The position numbers and the translations under genes were made by a program. A DNA stretch of 6,387 nt from Desulfovibrionaceae bacterium. Lineage in GTDB: Bacteria; Desulfobacterota; Desulfovibrionia; Desulfovibrionales; Desulfovibrionaceae. The DNA lies in contig JAUNSE010000119.1 in assembly GCA_030539415.1 (NCBI GenBank), forward strand, positions 1 through 6,387, in the 5' to 3' direction. Under the pieces are notes generated by a model. The model worked only from the letters and a program-made list of their open reading frames with translations, made no database searches and was not told the DNA's origin. The stretch's first letter is position 1, and each line of letters begins with the position of its first letter. This document shows, piece by piece, positions 1 to 5,767 of the stretch.

Positions 1-2023
1 GCCCCCGCAGGGCGTCTCCACCGAGCCGCCGCGCGGCCGCCGCAAGAAGACCAGAGGCCCGGCCAAGAGCCGCGTCTCCGGACGCGTGCGCCGCGAGCAG
101 GTCGAGCGCGATCAGAACCGCCCCCTGCAGGCCGCCGAGGAGCTTCACGACGAGCCCATGGCCGCCGAGCCCGCCGAGGGCGGCGCCTCCATGTGGGAGG
201 AGACCGCCCGCGAGCTGCCCTTCGAGGGCGATCTGGACGCCGCTTCCGAGGCAGGCCTGACCGACGCCGGGTACGGCGACGCGGACCTGGCCGGCGAGGA
301 CGCGGCCGCCGAACCCGACGGACGCGAGGACGCGGACCTGGCCGAGACCGGCGCCGCCGAGGCCGCCGAAGGCGCCGAGGAGGGCGAGGACCCGCTGGCC
401 AGGCGCCGCAGACGCGGCCGCCGCGGCGGACGCAGCCACAGGAAGGCTCCCCTTGCCGCCGGCCAGGACAAGGACGAGGCGCCCGTGACCATGGCCATGG
501 CCGGCAGCACAGCCTACCCCGTCTCCGCCGAGCGCGACGAGCTGGACGGACGCGCCGACTTCATGCCCGCGCGCCACGGCAAGCGCCGCATGTACATCAG
601 CGTGCTCCCCGGCGAGCAGGTGGAGGTGGCCATCACCTCCAACGGCATCCTGGACGAGTACTACCTGGACATGCTCCATCAGAAGAAGATCAAGGGCAAC
701 ATCTACCGGGGCATCATCGTCAACATCGATATCAACCTGCAGGCCGCCTTCGTGGACTTCGGCACCGAAAAGAACGGCTTTCTGCAGATAGACGAGATTC
801 ATCCCGAATACTTCATCTCTCCCCAGGAATACGTGCGCGGCCGCAAGTATCCTCCCATCCAGAAGGTGCTGCGCCTGGGCCAGGAGGTGCTGGTGCAGGT
901 GGTCAAGGAGCCCAACGGCTCCAAGGGCGCCTTTCTCACCACCTGGATCTCCCTGGCCGGCCGCTTCCTGGTGCTGACTCCGGGCCAGGAGCAGATCGCC
1001 ATCTCCCGCAAGGTGAGCGACGAGGAGGAGAGGAGCCGCCTGCGCGAGCTCATGAACGGCATCGATCCCGGCGACGACCTGGGCGTCATCGTGCGCACGG
1101 TCAGCGCCGGCGTCACCCAGACCACGCTGCGCAACGACCTCAACTACCTCAAGCGCACCTGGAACGAGGTGCGCAGGCAGGCCACCGGCGTCACCGCCCC
1201 GGCCTGCGTCTACCGCGAGCCGGGCCTGGTGGAGCGCGCCGTGCGCGACTACCTGACCGACGACGTGTGCGAGCTGTGGGTGGACAATGCCGACGTGGCC
1301 GACCGCATCAAGGAGACGGTGGCCATGCTCTTCCCGCACAAGAAGGACCTGGTGCGCGTGCACAACGACGCCAGGCACTCCCTGTGGGAGCGCTTCAACC
1401 TGCGCCGCCAGCTGGACCAGATCTACAGCCGCGAGGTGCTCATGCCCTCCGGCGGGCGCCTGGTCTTCGACCAGACCGAGGCCCTGATGGCCATCGACAT
1501 CAACTCCGGCAAGATCTCCTGCAAGGGCAATTTCGAGCACATGGCCTTCAAGACCAACATGGAGGCCGCGGAGACCATCGCCCGCCAGCTCAAGCTGCGC
1601 GACATCGGCGGCCAGGTGGTCATCGACTTCATCGAGATGCGCGAGCACAAGCACGTCCTCGAGGTGGAGCGCACCCTGCGCAACGCCATGCGCAACGACC
1701 GCGCCCGCCACGACGTGGCCCGCATGTCCTCCTTCGGCCTGCTCGAGCTGGTGCGCCAGCGCACCGGCACCTCGGCCATCTCCATCTCCATGGAGCCCTG
1801 CCCCGCCTGCGGCGGCACGGGCCTGCGCCGCAATCTGGAGTGGCAGTCCCTGCAGGCCCTGCGCGACATCGCGCGCCTTCTGCGCTCGCGCACGGCCCAG
1901 GCCAGCTGCCGCTACGAGATGACCCAGGAGCTCGGCCTCTACCTGCTCAATCACAAGCGCGACTCGCTGAAAGAGCTGGAAAACCTCTACGGTAAGAGCA
2001 TTGAAATCGTCATCCAGTCCTGA
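1..2023 (+). CDS. rne: Ribonuclease E/G family endoribonuclease, 5' end outside window
   Basis: Single-strand endoribonuclease of the Rne/Rng family, expected to act in the cytoplasm in mRNA decay and in rRNA/tRNA maturation. The frame is open from base 2, so the true start lies upstream; a GTG at 86 is only an internal in-frame codon. Counting from that GTG: residues 1-165 are low-complexity and charged (Ala/Glu/Asp, with an Arg-rich patch near 105-120), an S1 RNA-binding domain follows at about 200-290, and the 5'-phosphate sensor is VRT (R337, T338). Catalytic aspartates are D471 (AIDINSG) and D514 (VIDFIEM). The Zn-link is CPAC (C572, C575). The spacings R to D (134), D to D (43) and D to C (58) equal those of E. 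coli RNase E R169/D303/D346/C404. The protein ends soon after the small domain, with no C-terminal degradosome scaffold. E versus G cannot be decided, so the symbol is provisional; family assignment is secure. Confidence 0.95.
   Translation, partial: PPQGVSTEPPRGRRKKTRGPAKSRVSGRVRREQVERDQNRPLQAAEELHDEPMAAEPAEGGASMWEETARELPFEGDLDAASEAGLTDAGYGDADLAGEDAAAEPDGREDADLAETGAAEAAEGAEEGEDPLARRRRRGRRGGRSHRKAPLAAGQDKDEAPVTMAMAGSTAYPVSAERDELDGRADFMPARHGKRRMYISVLPGEQVEVAITSNGILDEYYLDMLHQKKIKGNIYRGIIVNIDINLQAAFVDFGTEKNGFLQIDEIHPEYFISPQEYVRGRKYPPIQKVLRLGQEVLVQVVKEPNGSKGAFLTTWISLAGRFLVLTPGQEQIAISRKVSDEEERSRLRELMNGIDPGDDLGVIVRTVSAGVTQTTLRNDLNYLKRTWNEVRRQATGVTAPACVYREPGLVERAVRDYLTDDVCELWVDNADVADRIKETVAMLFPHKKDLVRVHNDARHSLWERFNLRRQLDQIYSREVLMPSGGRLVFDQTEALMAIDINSGKISCKGNFEHMAFKTNMEAAETIARQLKLRDIGGQVVIDFIEMREHKHVLEVERTLRNAMRNDRARHDVARMSSFGLLELVRQRTGTSAISISMEPCPACGGTGLRRNLEWQSLQALRDIARLLRSRTAQASCRYEMTQELGLYLLNHKRDSLKELENLYGKSIEIVIQS
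278..344 (+). repeat. In-frame 16-bp direct repeat in the RNase E/G N-terminal region
   Basis: GACGCGGACCTGGCCG occurs at 278-293 and again at 329-344, exactly 51 nt (17 codons) apart and in frame. Both copies encode DADLA. The surrounding residues (Gly/Glu/Ala-rich) are also similar, so this looks like a decayed tandem duplication within the disordered acidic segment. Confidence 0.7.
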
Positions 2024-2978
2024 TCGGGAGCGATCGGCCGAAAGCACGCCGGGGCCGGAGGCCGTGCAGGCCTTTGGCCCCTCCTCCGCCGCATCCCGTC
2101 CGGCCGAAGAGGTCTGTCCGCAGGGGGAGATCCGCCCGGCTCCCGGCGACCGCCTGCTCGTGCACATGTGCTGCGGGCCCTGCGCCTGCATCTGCCTGAA
2201 GACTCTGCTCGCCGAGGGCTGGGACATTGTGGGCTACTTCATGAACCCCAACATCCAGCCTCTGGCCGAGTATCTGCGCCGGCGCGAGGCGGCCGAGCAG
2301 TGCGCGGCATACTTCGGCATCCCCATCCTCTTCGACGACGCCTCCTGGGACCTCGGGCAGTGGCTCAGAGCCGTGCGCGACCGGGACATGCCGCCCGAGC
2401 GCTGCCGCTACTGCGTGACCTCGCGCATGGAGGCCTCCTTCGCGAAGGCCGCCGAGCTCGGCTGCACCCATGTCTTCTCGAGCCTCCTCTATTCGCGCTA
2501 CCAGCCCCACGAGGCCATACGCGAGGCGGGCCTGCGTCTTGCCTCCGAACCCGGCGCCCCGAAGTTCCTCTACCGGGACTTCCGCGATCTCTGGCAGGCC
2601 GGCATCGACCTCTCCATCGAGATGGGCCTCTACCGCCAGCCCTACTGCGGCTGCGTGTACAGCGAGGCCGACCGCTACGCGAAGAAGCTGGCGCGTCTCG
2701 TGCGCCAGAACACGGGCGTGCCCTGCGTGCCCGACGTGCCCCTGCCCGAGCCGGGCGTGCCCGCCCCGCATCCGGCGAAAAAGGCCCCCGAGCCCAGAAC
2801 CGGACAGCCGAAGGCGGCGAAAAACGCTGCCGGAGAGCCCGGGATCAGGCAGGCCGGAGCCCGGAAGACCGGCTCCGCGCGGCCCGCGGGAGAACGGACC
2901 GGCACAGCCGGGCCGGCAGAGGCCCTGCAGCCTGCCGCCGTGAAGAGCGAAGACGGAACGGAAGGCACCGTCAGCTGA
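2001..2978 (+). CDS. queH: Epoxyqueuosine reductase QueH (DUF208 family)
   Basis: Reduces epoxyqueuosine to queuosine at the wobble base of GUN-anticodon tRNAs, the non-orthologous alternative to the cobalamin enzyme QueG. Counting from TTG 2001, the family signatures are CCGPC (C57, C58, C61) after the strand RLLVHM, RCRYC (C135, C138), the SSLLYSRYQ segment near 160-168, and YCGC (C216, C218). These cysteines are the expected ligands of the Fe-S/metal centre and a redox pair. The core spans about residues 50-240. The first 50 residues and the last 75 (Pro/Ala/Lys/Gly-rich) are low-complexity and not part of the usual roughly 200-residue protein. The start is uncertain: TTG 2001 lacks a good Shine-Dalgarno site but overlaps the RNase gene by 23 nt, suggesting translational coupling. 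GTG 2064 has GGAGG only 2 nt away. GTG 2160 and ATG 2166 would cut into the first beta strand. Function is well supported; the start is not. Confidence 0.92.
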   Translation: MKSSSSPDRERSAESTPGPEAVQAFGPSSAASRPAEEVCPQGEIRPAPGDRLLVHMCCGPCACICLKTLLAEGWDIVGYFMNPNIQPLAEYLRRREAAEQCAAYFGIPILFDDASWDLGQWLRAVRDRDMPPERCRYCVTSRMEASFAKAAELGCTHVFSSLLYSRYQPHEAIREAGLRLASEPGAPKFLYRDFRDLWQAGIDLSIEMGLYRQPYCGCVYSEADRYAKKLARLVRQNTGVPCVPDVPLPEPGVPAPHPAKKAPEPRTGQPKAAKNAAGEPGIRQAGARKTGSARPAGERTGTAGPAEALQPAAVKSEDGTEGTVS

Positions 2979-3036
2979 CCGCCCCCCCCCCTTCCCCGCC
3001 CCCGAAGAGAATAATTCAGCTGGCACAGACCGGCAG

Positions 3037-3071
3037 AAGGCCCCCCTGCCGCGCGGCAGAGGGGCCTTTTT
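3037..3071 (+). terminator. Rho-independent terminator after queH
   Basis: The arms AAGGCCCC (3037-3044) and GGGGCCTT (3061-3068) pair perfectly. After one C/A mismatch, an inner stem CTGCC/GGCAG closes on a GCGC tetraloop. A run of five T (3067-3071) follows. It lies 58 nt past the queH stop and should end the RNase E/G-queH transcript. The minus-strand side lacks a comparable T-run (TTCTG), so it is at best a weak stop for the convergent gene ending at 3147. Confidence 0.88.
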
Positions 3072-3146
3072 GTGCTGTTCCCGGCCCCGCTGTCCGGACA
3101 GCCGCCCGAAGCCGAAGCGTCCGCGCGGGCAGCTCTTTTGAAAAAC

Positions 3147-3803
3147 CTAGCCCAGACGCCTGGAGAGCAGGCCGCCGAGCTCGCTCACGCTGCCCATGAG
3201 ACGATGGTAGCGGATCTGCTCCTTGAGGCCGAAGCGGGCGCAGTCGCAGGGCATGAGCCCGAAGGCGGCAAGATCCAGGCCCTGCTCGGCCTGGCGGGTC
3301 TTCTCGGTGAGGGCGCTCGTGCCCTCGAGCAGGCTGCGCAGCTCCCTGACCGTCTCCCTGTGCATGACGCTCCCGCCCCGCGCCGGCAGCTGGGCGCGGC
3401 GCACGCGCAGGACGCCGTCGCGCACGATGCAGGTGCTGCGGCCCACCTTCACGGAAAACCAGGGGCCCAGGCATTCGCGTATGCGGCGCCTGGCCGGCGC
3501 GGAAAAGGTGGTGGCCACGGCCGCCGAGACCGTGATCTCCGGTCCCGCCGGCTCCGCTTCGCGCGCCTCGTCGCGGCGCGCCGCCTCGCCGAAGGCGGTG
3601 AGCGAGTCGAGCAGGTCCGAGACGGCCTGCACATCCTCGGGCGGCACATGGCGCAGGCTGCGCACCAGGTTTTCGGCGCGCCCGAGCGAGCGCAGGGCCG
3701 ACTTGCGGGCCTCGAACAGCCCCACCGCGCCCTCGCAGCAGAGCCTGCCAAGGCGCGTCAGAGAACGCTGGCTTTTGTCCGTCTTCACATCGTCCGTGCT
3801 CAT
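3147..3803 (-). CDS. Hypothetical protein, 218 residues, unknown function
   Basis: I do not recognise the family. The chosen start is ATG at 3803, because AAGGGGGG lies 3 nt upstream of it. An in-frame ATG at 3887 has no Shine-Dalgarno site and would add 28 Arg/Ala/Gly-rich residues encoded by hairpin-forming DNA. The 218-residue product is basic and looks mostly helical over residues 10-80 and 145-215. Between these is a short, more strand-like segment around 112-137 (PWFSVKVGRSTCIVRDGVLR). There is no signal peptide or membrane segment. Cysteines include an adjacent pair near residues 22-23 and a CDC at 186-188, but they do not form a recognised metal site. The gene is convergent with queH and divergent from the 4168 regulator, with wide gaps on both sides, so it appears to be its own transcription unit. 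The reverse-strand ORFs covering it are compositional shadows. Confidence 0.72.
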   Translation of the reverse strand: MSTDDVKTDKSQRSLTRLGRLCCEGAVGLFEARKSALRSLGRAENLVRSLRHVPPEDVQAVSDLLDSLTAFGEAARRDEAREAEPAGPEITVSAAVATTFSAPARRRIRECLGPWFSVKVGRSTCIVRDGVLRVRRAQLPARGGSVMHRETVRELRSLLEGTSALTEKTRQAEQGLDLAAFGLMPCDCARFGLKEQIRYHRLMGSVSELGGLLSRRLG

Positions 3804-3829
3804 GGGCCCCCCTTCGCCGCCTTCACGGC

Positions 3830-3863
3830 GCGCGGTTTTGCGGACCGCGCCTGTGGGCGCGGT
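3830..3863 (-). promoter_or_regulatory. Leader with two mutually exclusive hairpins
   Basis: On the plus strand the segment ACCGCGC (3844-3850) can pair with GCGCGGT at 3830-3836 (7 bp, loop 7 nt). It can equally pair, as ACCGCGCC (3844-3851), with GGCGCGGT at 3856-3863 (8 bp, TGTG loop). The two folds exclude each other. Both lie 27-60 nt upstream of the ATG at 3803, in the presumed leader of the leftward gene. The pairing is seen in the sequence. A regulatory role is inference, and chance in GC-rich DNA is a real alternative. Confidence 0.3.
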
Positions 3864-4042
3864 TCTCAGGACGAACCGTAGCACCATCCGCGCCCGAAAA
3901 CCATGCCAGCTTCGATGAAACAGACGGAAATCACGCGCAAAACTGTCATTGCGCCGGTTTCGCCGCGAACCTGCGGCACTGTATGTATCCGTTTTTCTGA
4001 ATAAACTTCACGCACAAGATGCCGTGCAGAAAAAATGTCCGA

Positions 4043-4067
4043 TCACAATGTGACTCATATGATCACA
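4043..4067. promoter_or_regulatory. Putative operator: nested TGTGA/TCACA dyads
   Basis: TCACA-A-TGTGA (4043-4053) is a perfect odd-centred dyad. Its right arm starts a second, imperfect dyad: TGTGA (4049-4053), a central palindrome TCATATGA (4055-4062), then TCACA (4063-4067). The octamer GATCACAA is repeated directly at 4041 and 4061, exactly 20 nt apart, which places the copies on the same helical face. The half-sites resemble those of CRP/FNR-family regulators, but the 9-nt spacer is not the usual 6, so the binding protein is unknown. The array is centred about 80 nt upstream of the predicted transcription start. Confidence 0.4.
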
Positions 4068-4080
4068 AATACCGCAAAAA

Positions 4081-4092
4081 TGTAATGTTACA
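4081..4092. promoter_or_regulatory. Putative operator dyad TGTAA-TG-TTACA
   Basis: A perfect 5-bp inverted repeat with a 2-nt centre, ending 10 nt before the -35 box of the 4168 promoter. Position and symmetry fit binding of a dimeric regulator, possibly the downstream gene's own product. This is inference; no family-specific operator is recognised. Confidence 0.35.
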
Positions 4093-4102
4093 AAGATTTG
4101 TT

Positions 4103-4131
4103 TTGCCAAATATTGAAGAATAGCATACACT
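4103..4131 (+). promoter_or_regulatory. Sigma-70-type promoter for the 4168 gene
   Basis: The -35 box TTGCCA (4103-4108, 5 of 6 matches to TTGACA) and the -10 box TACACT (4126-4131, 4 of 6 matches to TATAAT) are separated by the optimal 17 nt. They sit in AT-rich DNA. Transcription would begin near 4138, leaving a leader of about 30 nt before the ATG at 4168. Confidence 0.65.
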
Positions 4132-4157
4132 GGGCAACTGAAAAAACATCCGACTAC

Positions 4158-4163
4158 AGGAGG
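4158..4163 (+). promoter_or_regulatory. Shine-Dalgarno site of the 4168 gene
   Basis: AGGAGG is a full match to the anti-Shine-Dalgarno complement and lies 4 nt before the ATG at 4168. It fixes the start of the regulator gene. Confidence 0.8.
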
Positions 4164-4167
4164 TCCT

Positions 4168-5616
4168 ATGGAGAGGGAAACACTGCTTAGAATGCTCCTG
4201 GCCTTGAGCAGGGGAGAGCAACCTTCCGGGATCACGGCGCTGATAAGCGCTCCCCGCAGCCGGCCCGGAGGGCTCGGCAGACATATCGACAAGCGGACGT
4301 GCCGGGAGGGCATCACTCTCATCTTCGGCGTGAACGGCAGAACCCGGCAGATGCGCGGCGTCGGCAATCCGGCCGCCCTGCGCGCCGCGGTTCTGCTCCA
4401 GTGCGCCGAGCTGTGCCCGGACACGCGGCCCAGCCTGATCCAGGCGAAGATGGACAGCCGGACCTTTGTCTGTCTTCATATGCCGCCCCTGGACATCCAC
4501 GCGCATCAGAAGATGCTGGCGGCGGACACCGGCGCAAGTCCTCTCGCCCGCAGGGTGCGCCGCCGGCGCCTGGCGAAGGAAGGGCGGGTGACCGGCGCCC
4601 CGAGCGCCCGCGAGCTGGACAGGCTGGTGATGACCGAGCCCGTGCCCGAGGCGGACCGCGGCGAGATCGACCTGGAAGGGGCCGCCAGGCTCGCCTCCGG
4701 CTGCCCGGACTGGGCGGACGCCCTGAGCGGTCCCTGCGGACAGCGCCTCGGGGCGGCAGGGGACGGCTCCGCGGTCCCGCCCGCCTTCATGGAGCTTCTG
4801 CTCTTCGGCAGAAATCCGCAGCAGTACTTCCCGAAGCTCGGCATCAGCATCACGTTCAAAAACCGCGGGGCCGGCGAAACGGTCTTCATCGGCGGCCCCG
4901 TTCCGGCCATGCTCAGGGACGCCGAGGCCTGTCTTGCCGAACGCCTTGCGCCGCGCGTCCTCGTCCATCCACGCACCGGGAGACAGGCGGAGGAGCCGCT
5001 CTACCCCCGGGAGGTGCTGCGCGAGGCGCTGCTCAACGCCGTGCTCCACCGCAACTACCTGCTCCGCGCCACGGACGTGCCGATCAGCGTTGTCGTCGAC
5101 GACCGCACCCTGTCGGTCAGCAGTCCGGCCCCCAATTTCAATCCCGCTCTTCTGGAGAACGACGGGTCGCGCAGGAAGCTGGTCTGGCCCAACCACCTGC
5201 TGATGACGGCGGCGTCCTTCCTGAACCTCGCCGCCGGGCGGCATTCCGGCATCCCGATGATGCGCCGCGTCATGCGCGACCACCTTCTCTTCTGGCCCGT
5301 CTTCCGCTCCCATTACGGCTGCTGCAGGATCCTTCTGCACAGCCGCCGCGTTGACGACGCAGCCCCCGCCGGCGACAGCGTGACGGACAGAATGGCAGCG
5401 CTGCTCGCCTACTGCCGCACCCCGCGCACGCGCGCGGAGATCATGGCATTCCTCGGCTGCAAGAACCTGACCCATCTCCACAGGGTGTACACGGCCCCCC
5501 TGCTCGCTCAGAAGCTGCTCAGGGAGACGCAGCCGGAAAGCCCCAGGTCCCGCACCCAGACCTATGTCACGGCTTCCGATGTCTGCGGGGCCGCCCGGGA
5601 GGACGGGGACGACTGA
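4168..5616 (+). CDS. Putative transcriptional regulator, divergent AlbA_2/RecG-like (COG2865 type) with C-terminal winged helix
   Basis: 482 residues. The likely role is a DNA-binding regulator. Proteins of this type are often annotated 'ATP-dependent DNA helicase RecG-like', but they lack helicase domains, and none is visible here. Residues 1-118 match the order of an AlbA_2 (Schlafen) domain but are degenerate: the usual EFK and AFANT-GG motifs are not recognisable, while ITLIFGV, MRGVGN and FVCLHMPPL occupy the expected places. Residues 208-330 carry the family core LLLFGRNPQQYFP, then YPREVLREALLNAVLHRNY (279-297) with the N-box-like E-NA-HR-Y pattern of HATPase_c_4. GIPMMRRVM (361-369) stands where family members usually have GRGI. 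Residues 404-468 look like a winged helix (TPRTRAEIMAFLG, ending in SRTQTYVT). The start is fixed by AGGAGG 4 nt upstream. The gene stands alone, with its own promoter and several upstream dyads, so autoregulation is plausible. ATP binding is doubtful because of the altered motifs. Confidence 0.72.
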   Translation: MERETLLRMLLALSRGEQPSGITALISAPRSRPGGLGRHIDKRTCREGITLIFGVNGRTRQMRGVGNPAALRAAVLLQCAELCPDTRPSLIQAKMDSRTFVCLHMPPLDIHAHQKMLAADTGASPLARRVRRRRLAKEGRVTGAPSARELDRLVMTEPVPEADRGEIDLEGAARLASGCPDWADALSGPCGQRLGAAGDGSAVPPAFMELLLFGRNPQQYFPKLGISITFKNRGAGETVFIGGPVPAMLRDAEACLAERLAPRVLVHPRTGRQAEEPLYPREVLREALLNAVLHRNYLLRATDVPISVVVDDRTLSVSSPAPNFNPALLENDGSRRKLVWPNHLLMTAASFLNLAAGRHSGIPMMRRVMRDHLLFWPVFRSHYGCCRILLHSRRVDDAAPAGDSVTDRMAALLAYCRTPRTRAEIMAFLGCKNLTHLHRVYTAPLLAQKLLRETQPESPRSRTQTYVTASDVCGAAREDGDD

Positions 5617-5623
5617 GCGGAGC

Positions 5624-5666
5624 GCCCCGGCCGCAGCCGCGCTTCCGATCGCGGGCCGGCCGGGGC
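5624..5666 (+). terminator. Large GC hairpin just after the regulator gene
   Basis: GCCCCGGCCG (5624-5633) pairs perfectly with CGGCCGGGGC (5657-5666), and an inner stem CCGCG/CGCGG (5637-5641 with 5650-5654) closes on an 8-nt loop. It begins 8 nt after the stop codon at 5616. No T-run follows, so it is not a canonical intrinsic terminator. It could stabilise the 3' end or assist termination. A 12-bp palindrome GGGACCGGTCCC follows at 5682-5693. Confidence 0.4.
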
Positions 5667-5718
5667 TGCCGTCCCTTCCCCGGGACCGGTCCCCGGGATC
5701 TCAAAAAACAAGACAAGC

Positions 5719-5757
5719 AAAAAGGGGTTTGCGGAATTCATCTTTCCGCAAACCCCT
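5719..5757 (-). terminator. Rho-independent terminator of the tRNA-Thr transcript
   Basis: Read on the minus strand, a perfect 14-bp stem runs AGGGGTTTGCGGAA (5757-5744) to TTCCGCAAACCCCT (5736-5723), with a 7-nt loop and then TTTTT (5723-5719). It begins 10 nt past the CCA end of the tRNA. The other strand has no T-run after the stem, so it works mainly leftward. Confidence 0.92.
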
Positions 5758-5767
5758 GCTTGATTTC

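Larger units (their letters stand above)
3804..4167. other. Divergent intergenic region, right half AT-rich
   Basis: This 364-nt stretch separates two divergently transcribed genes. Its left part (3804-3900) is GC-rich and holds the leader of the 218-residue gene with alternative hairpins (3830-3863). From about 3900 the base composition becomes far more AT-rich than either coding flank, and the last 130 nt carry a promoter and dyads serving the 4168 gene. I found no convincing sigma-70 promoter for the leftward gene. A possible 16-codon peptide (ATG at 4035) has no ribosome site and is not called. Confidence 0.6.

Noticed and set aside
86..88. GTG at 86 as the start of the RNase E/G gene
   Set aside because: The same frame is open back to base 2 with similar Lys/Arg/Pro-rich composition, and no Shine-Dalgarno site precedes the GTG.
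193..1995. 600-residue plus-strand ORF in another frame of the RNase gene
   Set aside because: Extreme Arg/Gly/Pro/His composition is typical of a GC-rich frame shadow; the overlapping RNase E/G frame has all family motifs.
3885..3912. Sigma-54-like TGGCAT...TTCGG on the minus strand upstream of the 218-residue gene
   Set aside because: The essential GC of the -12 element is missing (GG instead) and the -24 box is incomplete.
3072..3918. Plus-strand ORFs of 269 and 231 residues opposite the 218-residue gene
   Set aside because: Composition and lack of ribosome sites mark them as shadows. The first would begin in the loop-out of the queH terminator T-run.
4035..4085. 16-residue ORF (ATG at 4035, TAA at 4083) in the divergent region
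   Set aside because: No Shine-Dalgarno site, lies upstream of the predicted promoter, and coincides with the dyad repeats.
4063..5481. 472-residue minus-strand ORF opposite the regulator
   Set aside because: Arg/Gly/Ala/His-rich shadow. The plus strand has a Shine-Dalgarno site, a promoter and recognisable domain motifs.
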